A stretch of 64,000 bases of DNA. Origin: Diphasiastrum complanatum (taxonomy: Eukaryota > Streptophyta > Lycopodiopsida > Lycopodiales > Lycopodiaceae). The stretch covers positions 13,582,476-13,646,475 of the forward strand of contig CM055092.1 in assembly GCA_029204225.1 (NCBI GenBank). The letters are read 5' to 3'. Shown here in pieces: positions 35,122-45,179 of this stretch. Made by a program: the position numbers and the translations under genes. How positions within the stretch are numbered: position 1 is the stretch's first letter; each line of letters begins with the position of its first letter. Below the pieces are notes generated by a model. That model ran no database searches, was not told where the DNA came from, and was given only the letters and a program-made list of their open reading frames with translations.

Positions 35122-35383
35122 TGTCAATAATCAGATATGCAACATCAAGCATTCACCATAAGCAATCACCACAAAAAGGCGGAAGAAGAACACGCACTAT
35201 CACTCTATCACACTATAGCATACTAAATGTAAAATGTACAAATGAATCTTGAATCCTGATAGAGAGAGAAAACCTACGAGTAGACTAATAGACTAGCCTA
35301 CGGCTAATGATAGCTGGTCATAGCTGTCAACATTAATTTACATCGTAAATAGTAACAATGAAGTTTATCATTGATTTCTAACA
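35122..35383 (-). repeat. 3' LTR of copia element C
   Basis: Pairs with 39304-39565 with about 20 differences by eye. The adjoining 35384-35396 reads on the minus strand as ATCATTGAGGGAG, a polypurine-like tract. Confidence 0.92.
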
Positions 35384-35452
35384 CTCCCTCAATGATAAAA
35401 TTACATTCTTCTATTCCTAATAGAGTACGAAACCTCTCAAATTTACATCTAC

Positions 35453-35920
35453 CTAACGACTTAGTAAAAATGTCTGCCATTTGATCTTCAGATTTACAAA
35501 AAACAAGATCAATGGCTCCATCAAGAATTTTCTCTCAAACAAAATAGTAGTGTATTTCGATGTGCTTGGTTCGAGCATGTAAAACTGGATTTTTGGCAAG
35601 GTGAATGCAACTTTGATTATCGCAAGATATAGTAGTCGCATCCACCTGTGGTTGACCTTAATCCACAAGCAATCTTCGTAACCATACCGCTTCTTGTGTA
35701 GCATTGCTGATGCTCAATATTCAACTTTCGTCGATGATAAGGCTAGTATAGGTTGCTTTTTGCTGCTCCATGAAATTGTAGTTGTACCATAACTGAATGT
35801 ATGACCACTGGTAGATCTTCTGTCATCAATATTACCTGCCCAATCAGCATCTTATAACCTACCAACATTGGCGCTTCAGGTTGATCATATTTTAAACCAA
35901 AATTCAATGTCCCTTGAATG
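35453..35920 (-). pseudogene. Copia element C RNase H
   Basis: Minus frames show ADWAGNIDDRR-like and STSGHTF-like pieces in shifting frames and an ALSS..VEY-type block, typical copia RNase H. At least two frameshifts and several stops are present. Confidence 0.6.
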
Positions 35921-35922
35921 TA

Positions 35923-36868
35923 TTAGAGAATACGTTTAGTAGACTTCCAGTGTGCTTGACTAGGATCTTGCATAAATTGACTAACAACACCAACAACATA
36001 AGAAATAACAGGTCGTGTGTGTGTCAAATAAATCAAACTACCCACCAACTGTCTATACAAATAAGCATCCACTTTCTCAGATTCATCATATGCAGTAAGC
36101 TTCATGTTGACATCCATAGGTGTACTCAAAGACTTACAATCCTTCATATTGAACTTATAAAACAAATCTCGTGCATATTTGCTTTGTGTAAGAAAGCCAC
36201 GTCTTCCTTTTGTCATACTTCAATGCCAAGACAATAGTGCATCAATCCTAGATCACTCATGTCAAAAGCATTGGAAAGGTCTGATTTTATTTCATCAATT
36301 AAGCTCTCATTACTTCTTGTAATAATCAAATCATCCACGTACAACACAATGAACACTATATCTGAATCTTGCCTTAGAATGTAAAGCTTAGGATCAGCAT
36401 CACTCTTTACCATTCCCCTTCGCTTGAAGTGCTCATCAATACAAGAGTACCACGTCCGTGGTGCTTGCTTCAATCCATAAATGGCTTTGTTGAGCTTACA
36501 AATGAGATGCTCTCTCCCTGGCTCAACAAATCCATGAGGTTGTACTAAGTACACCTCTTCATCCAGCACTCCATTAAGAAAAGCAGATTTAACGTCCATT
36601 TGCTGGATCTTCCAACCATAGAAAGCATAAATAACCGTGCTTTGTACTTGTTGAGTTGTCCATAAGCTCCATATTTGATCTTGTATATCCATTTGCAAGT
36701 GATAGACGTCTTTCCATCAGATAGCTCAACCAAGTTCCACGTCCTATTTTTTGATATAGCTTCCATTTCTGTTTCCATAACTTCACGCCACTCCTCGTGC
36801 TCCTTTGCTTTATCAAAAGTTTTTGGTTCTTGAGCCTTGAGCACAGAACCCATTAGGGCTAGATTCAT
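35923..36868 (-). pseudogene. Copia element C reverse transcriptase
   Basis: In order: NRTWNLVELSDGKTSITCKW (36868 frame), QQMDVKSAFLNGVLDEEVYL, KLNKAIYGLKQAPRTWY, IVLYVDDLIITRSN (catalytic YVDD intact), MSDLGLMHYCLGIEV, then after a frameshift at 36216 KGRRGFLTQSKYARDLF and the C-terminal STPMDVN and GSLIYLTHTRPVISY blocks. The domain order is normal. Frame changes near 36690 and 36215 break the product. Confidence 0.88.
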
Positions 36869-36928
36869 CTCTAATCTTGCAAGAGGTTTTCGATTTCTAC
36901 TTGATCTTCTAAGCTCTCCCTGCTCACT

Positions 36929-38364
36929 TTATTCGGGAGTATCTCCCTTATTAGCATCACTTGCTACTGACAAGTACCACTTAGGCACTCTCCTAGGAAT
37001 CTCATTATTAACCCTGTCTTTTTCCATTGGCTCTTCCATATCGACACCAACTTCTTCCTTCACTTGCACTTTAGCTTTATCATCAAAGGGATCAGTTGTC
37101 AATTTTATTTGGTCATTTTGACCCATCTCATCAAAAGTAGCATCTCTGAAAATCACGATCTTTTGTGCATCTATGTCATACATCCTGTATGTCTTGGCTC
37201 TTTCATCATAACCAAGGAAAATACACTTAACAACTTTTGCATCCAGCTTCTTTTGTTTTTCATGAGGCACATGAGTGTAGGCATCGCAACCAAATACTCA
37301 TAATGAGAAACATTAGGTTTCTTTTCAGTATAAGCTTCGTAAGGTGTCTTACCCTCCATGGACTTCGTAGGACACTGATTCAAGATATGAGTAGTTGTGT
37401 TGCATGCTTCTGCCCAAAAAGTATTTGGCAAACCTTTGCTCTTAAGCATTGCCCTAGTCATCTCCACAATGGATCTGTTTTTCCATTCCGCAACTCCATT
37501 CTGTTGTGGTGAATAGGGTGCAGTGGTTTGTCTCTTGATCCCCTGATCCTTGCAAAAATTTATAAACTCTGTTGAAAAATACTCACCGCCACCATCTGAT
37601 ATGAGGGTCTTAATACAACAACCTGTTTGTTTTTCAGCTAGAGCCTTGAACTCTCTAAACTTGGCAAAAGCATCAAATTTCTTGCTTATGAAATATATCC
37701 AGTAATGTCTACTATAGTCATCAATGAATGTGATGAAATAGTAGCAACCACTAATGGACCTAGTTTGTATTGGTCCACACAGATCACTATGAACAAGATC
37801 AAGAATGTCATTGGCTCTTCTTGTTCCATCTTTGAAAAATCTTTCTCTATGCTGTTTTCCCAAAATGCAACCCTCACAAATTTTTCCCTCAAAAGAGATA
37901 TCAAACAATCCAACAACTAGATTACCTCTTTTAAGGATTTGCAAGCCTTGAGCACTAATATGACCAAAACTTTGATGCCAAAGGTCACTTCGACTATCAA
38001 CAGTGCTTACCATAGCTTGAGTAAAAGATCTCACATTCAATTTATAGAGTCGATTCTTGTTGACTCTAGCTCCTATAGCAATCAGTTTGTAGTGATTCTT
38101 GATGTCTTTGACAAGACAATTGTCGCTGTCAAACTCAACCTTGAGTTGTTGATCAATCATCGTCCCAACAGATAGTAGATTATTAGCTAAGCCAGGTACA
38201 TATTGCACATTGCTTATCCACTTTATGTTCTCACTGACTAACTTCGCTGGTACCACTTCAAATCCTTTAACAGATAGTAATTGGCCATTAGATTGTCCAA
38301 TTTCATCACCATTGTGAGTTTCCTTGAGTTCCAAATAATTTGTCGTTTCAAACAATGCCTTCAA
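36929..38364 (-). pseudogene. Copia element C protease tail, GAG-pre-integrase and integrase
   Basis: The long frame 38364-37171 begins after the protease active site (NVQYVPGLANNLLSVG is the usual downstream block), then shows SDLWHQSFGHISAQGL, CEGCILGKQHRERF (zinc-binding), LDLVHSDLCGPI, FITFIDDYSRHYW, LISDGGGEYFS, TTAPYSPQQNGVAEWKNRS (catalytic D, D, E visible) and FWAEACNTTTHILNQ. A frameshift at about 37270 moves the C-terminal VKCIFLGYDERAKTYRMYD block to 37270-36929. The integrase catalytic core looks intact. Confidence 0.9.
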
Positions 38365-38639
38365 TGTATTCCACGTTTCTTTTGTCCTTCTGAATCTGAA
38401 ATATAGGAACTAATTGCATCTCTAACTGATAGTTTGATAACATTTTGGGCTTTCAATTTTCTCCTATCAAATGCCCGTTGATCTTCTTCAATCACTAGCC
38501 TTGTCTCTTCACCTGTCACGATCTCCCATAGCTCATTTTCCATCAGAATGTTCTTCAGTTTAAATTTCCAAACTGCATAGTTGTCGGCTCCTTCCAATTT
38601 GCTTGACTCATTAAGGACACTCTCGCTTAGAGTTGTCAT
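38361..38639 (-). pseudogene. Copia element C gag, N-terminal third only
   Basis: The ATG at 38639 gives MTTLSESVLNESSKLEGADN and NYAVWKFKLKNILMENELW, a typical copia gag start. It stops at 38361 and runs directly into sequence downstream of the protease active site, so about 1 kb (gag C-terminus, zinc knuckle and protease start) is deleted. Confidence 0.85.
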
Positions 38640-38730
38640 TACTGGATAGATGAGTCTGGATCACAAAATTTATCACACCACAAAATTGTAAATTTTTGAT
38701 TATACACCTAATATTGGTACGACGAGTGAG

Positions 38731-38960
38731 TGTACGACTGCTCGAGATTCTCTTTAGCTCACGCGCGTGGATTTGATACTGGTACGGATATCCGATATCA
38801 AAATGACACATGGATGTACGACTACTATAGATTTTCTTTACCTTTGGTTTGTCGATCTGATATTGGTGCTGATATGCGATATCGGTATGATGCGAGGATG
38901 TACGACTGCTTTTGGTTTTCTTTACCTCTAGCGCGTCGATCCGATATTGGTACAGACAAG
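38731..38960. repeat. 84-bp tandem repeat in the leader of copia element C
   Basis: TGTACGAC recurs at 38731, 38815 and 38899, exactly 84 bp apart, each followed by a TTTCTTTA(C/G)CT word and GAT.TGATATTGGT-like sequence. Nearly three units lie between the primer site and gag. Confidence 0.9.
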
Positions 38961-39287
38961 ATGAAAAATAGAGAGAATATAAGAACTTTCAGAGAAAATA
39001 TTTTAGATTCTCCACTTCAGCGCAGCGGCTACGCTGCCTCCTCTTTCCAAAAATTTCGAAATGTGTGATCGTTTAAAATACAGAGATCGGTAATGTGAAA
39101 AGTATGAAACCTTCTAGCTCTGAATGGCAGTACTAGACATTGTCTAATGTTACCGCATGTGGTACTCCAAACAGACAAATAAGAGATTTCTTGGCAAACC
39201 TCTCACACAAATAACACTTTCACAACAAGTAGGAAGTATTGTAAGCCTCTGACAAGCTGTATCCACTGATCAGGCACGCAGGACTAT

Positions 39288-39301
39288 CGTTGCTCTGATA
39301 T
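39288..39301 (-). promoter_or_regulatory. Primer binding site of copia element C
   Basis: On the minus strand, just inside the 5' LTR, ATATCAGAGCAACG matches most of the initiator-methionine tRNA complement (TATCAGAGC core). Confidence 0.8.
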
Positions 39302-39303
39302 TA

Positions 39304-39565
39304 TGTCAATAATCAGATATACAACATCAAGCATTCACCATAAGCAATCATCACAAGAAGGCGAAAGAAGAACATGCACTATCACTCTATCACACTATAG
39401 CATACTAAATGTAAAATGAACAAATGAACCCTGAACCCTGATAGAGAGAGAAAACCTACGAGTAGACTAATAGACTAGCCTACGGCTAATGACAGTTGGT
39501 CAAAACTGTCAACATTAATGTACATCGTAAACAAAAACAATGAAGTTTATCATTGATTTCCAACA
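39304..39565 (-). repeat. 5' LTR of copia element C
   Basis: Partner of 35122-35383; same length. A TGTGC target duplication follows at 39566-39570. Confidence 0.92.
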
Positions 39566-39570
39566 TGTGC

Positions 39571-40120
39571 AATCACACACACCTTAGAAGATCAATCACA
39601 TTGATTTGGAGTCCTCAAACATGTAAAAAGTACACAATTCTGACATGCATGGTAGATTCATAATTGTTTTGAATGGTATATGTATGTACTCTGGTGGTTC
39701 TATCACAAACCAATGTGAATGGCTAGTAAATTCTAAGTGACTAAGCTTTACATAAAAAAAATTCTGTAATGACATTTTGTGACTAATGTCGTGTGCATTG
39801 CATGCCAGTTTGACATTGTAGTGACATTAGGAATCAAACAATATATTGATTTTTCAATTTAGATTGTCTTTTGTACTAACAATATTTTCGTCAGAATTTA
39901 GAAATTACATATAATTTGTTTAAAATTGAATTCTTTTAGAAATTCAAAGTTCAATTTGTTTCATCATCTATGAAATTAAATTAGTCAATTCATCATACTA
40001 AGTTTATGTTCAGTCAGATTTAGTCACAATGTTTTTACTATTTAGCTAAAGATTTCTCAGTTATAGATAATTTAAAATTGATTGAAGGAACCGCAAATAC
40101 CATTGTACTCTAGTACGTGA
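39571..40120. other. AT-rich intergenic DNA, no gene seen
   Basis: No reading frame, RNA gene or clear repeat unit is visible. Confidence 0.6.
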
Positions 40121-40145
40121 AATTTACTGACAGTTTAATATTGTT

Positions 40146-40964
40146 TCGTCAACTGGACATGGTTATGATTTCATCGTTTGCATTTTATAGCACAACCATA
40201 GGTAATGTTGACGGTTCATCAACTATCACTCATAATAAAAACATTGCCTTTAAATATAAAGCAATAATTATTCTTCATATGGTTACCACATAAATAAATA
40301 GTGTTTAATCGTTGATGAACTTAGTTTGTCAATTCTCATTCTAAAATAAAATCTTGAAGTAATCGTAAAATAATAATTAACTTCTCTTATATCCTTTCTT
40401 TTATATTATTGATTTTGTTGATATGGTCCTTTTCACACAGTGGTTATTTAGCAAATTGTCAAAAAAAATAGTCATCATAAGACCATTGGTACTTATCAAT
40501 AACGCTAACCATATAATTATTACTCAACACTTCTGTCGTATTTGAAATAATCTTGGTGAACTTGGTTCGTCAACTGGACATGGTTATGATTTCATCATTT
40601 GCATTTTATAGCACAACCATAGGTAATGTTGACGATCTAAGTTCGTCAGCCAAAATTATTCTTCACATAAATCCCACATAAATAAACAGTGATTTACTAT
40701 AAACAATCGTAAAAGTTTAGTTGGTTGTTGGAATTTTTTTGAAATCACATTGAAAAAAATAAAGACAACATAGCTATAATGTTAGATGTCGGCACTTTCA
40801 TTGAAAGCAATTGAAGATTTTCAATATATTACAGAAACAATATTCTATTATCAAGACAACAATCTTGATGAACTTAGTTCGTCAACTAGACGTAGCTATG
40901 ATTAAGTTTTCATTTCCATTCTATTCCTACAACATTGGTAGTGTTGACGAACTCAATTCATCAA
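40146..40964. repeat. Paired 21-bp palindromes (TGACGAACTNAGTTCGTCA core) and duplicated segments
   Basis: Imperfect palindromes lie at 40208-40222 (shortened), 40312-40332, 40553-40573, 40629-40649, 40865-40885 and 40944-40964, with a half site at 40146. Pairs 40553/40629 and 40865/40944 are 76 and 79 bp apart and enclose similar sequence (GGACATGGTTATGATTTCAT to ATAGGTAATG). Sequence after 40332 (AAATAAAATCTTGAAG to CATCATAAGACC) recurs after 40964 up to about 41115. Confidence 0.75.
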
Positions 40965-41119
40965 CTCTCATGCAAAAATAAAATCTTGAAGTTATCGTAA
41001 AATAACAATTAATGTTTATTTATATCCTTTCTTATATATTGTAATTATTTTTTCAAATAGTCCTTTCCACAATTATTATTTAGCAGATTTTCATGAGAAA
41101 TTGTCATCATAAGGCCCTT

Positions 41120-42290
41120 ATTACATCAACACTTGCACTATCAAACCTAAACATGTAGGCATCACATAGTTGGTACTTCAGGACTAAGAATCACGCTAAA
41201 TATGAAACTTCCTTTGATTTACTTCACATTCATGACAACCTACAAGTTTGTTCTCTTTGTATTTGGAGGAGAAGTATTAAATGGCATAATTGTACACTTT
41301 ACATTGTTAAGTTACATGAGAGTAATAAATACCTTACAATTTGTAAGGTTAGTTTCTTTTTTTGAAAAGTCTCATAAATGCCTTATAATATTGTAAGGTT
41401 AATTGACTAGTTTTGGCTAATCACATCATGTATTTGTTGTTGTTTTGGAAAACCGGACATGGGCATCAATATGAGACTTACTATTTTTGAAAAGTCGACC
41501 CAACCTTCGAATTTTAAAATGTAGAAAGGTTTACAAGAAGGACTCAAACGATTGTTACGGGCCTTCCCCTATACTGATATATGAATCAAATTAAGATTAT
41601 GCAATAAGATCCGGTAAGACACAGCTTAATAAAAGAATGTAAACTCAATAACATATATTCTTGGTTCTTGATGTTCTTGTAAGTGGAGCATTGAACTGTG
41701 GTAATTATGACTACCACTATCTATAGCAAGTGGCAAGACTAGCCATTAAAAAATAGAAATTACTAAAGTTACGATTGAATGGCTTGTCTAGTCGATAATA
41801 CACAAATGATTGTCGTAGGCAAATATCATTGTTTGAGTATGTGGCTTCGCTAACATGAATTGACTTGTTCTGGTTTCAATGTAATGAAAACCCAATATTG
41901 GATTCTTTTTTATATCCATGTGGATATTAGAATCTCAAAAAATGGCTAAATTTAACTATAGTATTATACTAAAGTACTGCAAATGTGCATTAAAGAAAAA
42001 CTTCAAACCTTTCCAATATGAGCTTGCTTGCTAGGTTCCAAGTCCGTGACAAGAAGTCCCTACAACCTACATATCAGCCAAATAATTACCATGAAAAGTC
42101 ATGTCTCCAAAAAAGCTATATAGAATTACACCAAAAAAAAAACTTTTAACTATTTACATAGAATATAAAAACACATTGTGTTTTCTGGTGAGTAAAAATT
42201 TTAACAAACGTCTTGTGATTTTTAAAGTAAAGCTTAGCAACGTTTGAAATACACATCACTTTAAATCATACTACCTCACTGCACAAAGAA
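41120..42290. other. AT-rich intergenic DNA, no gene seen
   Basis: A 64-codon ORF at 41202 has no recognisable motif. CCTTACAATTTGTAAGGTTA and CCTTATAATATTGTAAGGTT (about 41331, 41381) are short self-complementary words in direct repeat. Confidence 0.5.
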
Positions 42291-42880
42291 ACGGTCGTGC
42301 AAAGTCTATGTCTGACGGACCATGAATTGGTCGAAATAAGTTGAAACATGCCGAAACATCGGATGGAAGGTGGCCACAGGTTCATGCATTTGATACGAAC
42401 ACAAGTGATCCTCCACTGCTAAAAAACGGTTTTTTTTTGCCTGAAAACAAGCTTTGTGCCAGAAAATAAGCTATTAGGGCATATAAAATGGACTAGTTTC
42501 TCACCTTCCCGAATAGTGGTCCACTATAGTCGAGAACAATTTCGCTTTACCTAGCAATTTGTTTCTGCCAGTGGGCAACGTCGAGACAAACCCATAGGAA
42601 CAACCTACACCTTGAACGAAATAGAGAAACGGTCATATTAAGTCTAGACCCAAGAAGGGCTTCAAGAAAACTAGTCTTGTCAGACCAAGAATTAGTTGAA
42701 ATCAATTGGTACATGCCAAAACATCGGACGAAAGATGGCCACAAATCTGTGTGAGCGATACGAACAAATGGAACTCTTTGCTGCACAATTCTGACTTCGT
42801 TTGTCCAAAAACACCCTTCGTGCCAAAAAAGCACGCCATTAGGGCATGGGCATAGTCAATGGACTAGTTTTCAACCTAGG
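42290..42880. repeat. Satellite-like repeat, about 367-bp unit, about 1.6 copies
   Basis: ACATGCCGAAACATCGGATG (about 42347) recurs as ACATGCCAAAACATCGGACG (about 42712), with homologous flanks such as GGTGGCCACAGG and GATGGCCACAAA and a CATTAGGGCAT word in both units. Confidence 0.75.
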
Positions 42881-42884
42881 TCAT

Positions 42885-45045
42885 TTCCATGGCCCTAAAA
42901 GCGTTTTCCATAGGACGAACGATTATTTTGATCGAACGATGTAGAAATTGGGCATTAATGGCTCCATCGGGTCCGAATCGGGTTTGCAATCTTGGGGCCA
43001 TAGAAATCCGGGTGATTCCGACCAGTTTCCGGAACCCAACAGGCCACTTGATTTCGAAGCCCTTTTTCGGGGCCAAATTTCGAACAGAGGTAACAAATGC
43101 TTGTATGCCCGTTCGACGTGCTTTCTATTCCCACAAGTTTCCCTCAGCGTTGCTGATTGGCCGAAACAGACAGCACGAGAAACTGACAACGTTTGGAGAA
43201 AATGGACCGTTTTACGAAAAATTGCCAAACTATAGCGTTTTCTCTTGGACGAATGATTATTTTGAGCCAATGATGTCAAAATTGGGCACGAATGGCTCCA
43301 TCAGGTTTGTATCATATTTGCGAACTTTGGAACACCCCCGTCTTGAAATCCGGGCGATTCCAACTAGTTTCGTAACCCGACGGGCCACTTGTCCCCGAAG
43401 TCCTTTTTCAAGGCCAAACTTCGAACGGAGGTTACGAGTTGTCTGTATGTCTGTTCAACGTGTTGTCTATTCCCACAGGTTTCCCTCGATGTCATCAACT
43501 CGTCGAAATAGACGACATGAGAAACTGATGTTGTTCAGAGAAATTGGACCGTTTCACGAAAATTTCCAAACTAGGACATTTCCTTTCCCCAATGAGCGTT
43601 TTCCATGGGACGAATGGGGCCGAATTTCAAATGGAGGTTACGGGTTGCCTGTATGCTCGTTCGACATGTTGTTTGTTCCCACAGGTTTCCCTCGACCTCA
43701 CCGACTGGCCGGACTAGAAGGCATGAGAAATCAACATTGTTCGTAGCAAATGGACTGTTTCACAAAAAATCGCCAAACTATATCATTTCCATTGCCCCAA
43801 AAGAGTTTTCCCTGGGACGAATGACTATTTTGACCCAATGATGTCGGAACTGTGCATGAATGGCTCCATCGGGTCCATATCGGGTTTGCGAACATGGGGC
43901 CACCCCCCCTCTGAAAATCTGGACAATTCTGGCCATTTTCGCAACCCAATGTGCCACTTGTCCCTGAAGCCCTTTTTCGGGGAAGAATTTCGAACAGAAG
44001 TTACAGACTATCTTATAAATGTTCGATGTGTTGTCTGTTCCCACAGGTTTGCCTTGACATCACCGACTTGTCGGAAGAGACGGCACGAGAAACTGACACC
44101 ATTCGGGGAAAATGGACCATTCTACGAAAAATTTTCAAACTAGATCAGTTCCTTTGCCTGATGAGCGTTTTCCATGGGACGAATGGTTATTTTGACCCAA
44201 TGATGTTGAAATTGGGCAAGAATGGCTCCATCAACTCCACATTGGGTTTGAAAACCTAGGTTCACCACCCGTTTGGTAATTTGGATGATTCCCACCAATT
44301 TCGATACCGGACGGGCCACTTGGACCCGAAGCTCTTTTTCGGGGCCGAGTTTCGAACGGAAGTTATGGGTTGTCTCTTTGCTCATTACGTGATGTCTATT
44401 TCCACAGGTTCCGCTCAAAGTTGCCAACTGGACGAAACAGACGGCATGAGAAACCAACGTCGTTCGGAGAAAATAGACCGTTTCACGAAAAATGACCAAA
44501 CTAGGTCATTTCCAGAGCCCGAAAAGTGTTTTCCCTAGAACGAATGATTATTTTGACCGAACGATGTCAAAATTGGAAAAAAATGGCTTCATTGGGTCCA
44601 CATCGGGTTTGCGAGCCTGTGGCCACCAAGGGTCTACAAATCCAAGTGATTCTGACTTGTTCTGGCACCCGAAGCCCTATTTCGGGGCTAAACTTCAAAC
44701 GGAGGTTACGAGCTGCCTGTATGCACGTTCAACGTGCTGTCTATTCCCACAGGTTCCCCTAGATATTGTCAACTGGCAAAAATAGACGGCATGAGACACT
44801 GATGTCGTTCGGAGAAAATAAATCGTTTTACGAAAAATTGCCAGACTAGGTCGTTTCCATTGTCCCAAAAGCGTTTTCCATGGGACAAATGATTATTTTG
44901 ACCAAACAATGTTAGAATTGGGCATGAATGGCTCCATCGAGTCCATGTTGAATTTGCGTAGATAGGGCCACCCTCCGTTTGAAAATCCGGACGATTCCGA
45001 CCAGTTTCGGCACCCGACAAGCCAAATGTTCCCGAAGCCCGATTT
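42885..45045. repeat. Satellite array, 335-362-bp monomers, seven copies (one truncated)
   Basis: The GTTTTCC(A/C)TGGGACGAAT word begins monomers at 42902, 43237, 43598, 43805, 44167, 44528 and 44873. The 43598 copy lacks about 150 bp. Each monomer has GGCTCCATCGGGTCC, GAAGCCCTTTTTCGGGG and TTCCCACAGGTTTCCCT blocks. ORFs seen on both strands repeat with the monomers and are not genes. Confidence 0.92.
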
Positions 45046-45179
45046 CCTCCATATATGACAAACATGAAATTTCTTACATCTACAATAAGTTCTAAATTTT
45101 TTGAATGCCAGCTTTCTGTAAGTTTTCTATGAAATCATTTTTTGATGAAAGATGCAGATTCTATTCTCAAGACATGTTA

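Larger units (their letters stand above)
35122..39565 (-). mobile_element. Ty1/copia element C, LTR-complete with 5-bp target duplication
   Basis: Both LTRs are 262 bp (35122-35383, 39304-39565), start TGTCAATAAT and end CAACA or TAACA on the plus strand, and are flanked by TGTGC at 35117-35121 and 39566-39570. Coding runs on the minus strand: gag start, integrase, RT, RNase H. Gag's C-terminal half and the protease active site are absent, and frameshifts break pol, so it is structurally complete at the ends but not autonomous. LTR similarity is high but not perfect, so the insertion is fairly young. Confidence 0.93.

Noticed and set aside
38730-39068. 112-codon ORF with 28-residue repeats
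   Set aside because: Antisense reading of the 84-bp leader repeat in copia element C; no start context or homology.
42547-45065. Up to 285-codon ORF on the plus strand and others on the minus strand
   Set aside because: They follow satellite monomers, repeat with them, and have no family resemblance; stop-poor because of GC-rich monomers.
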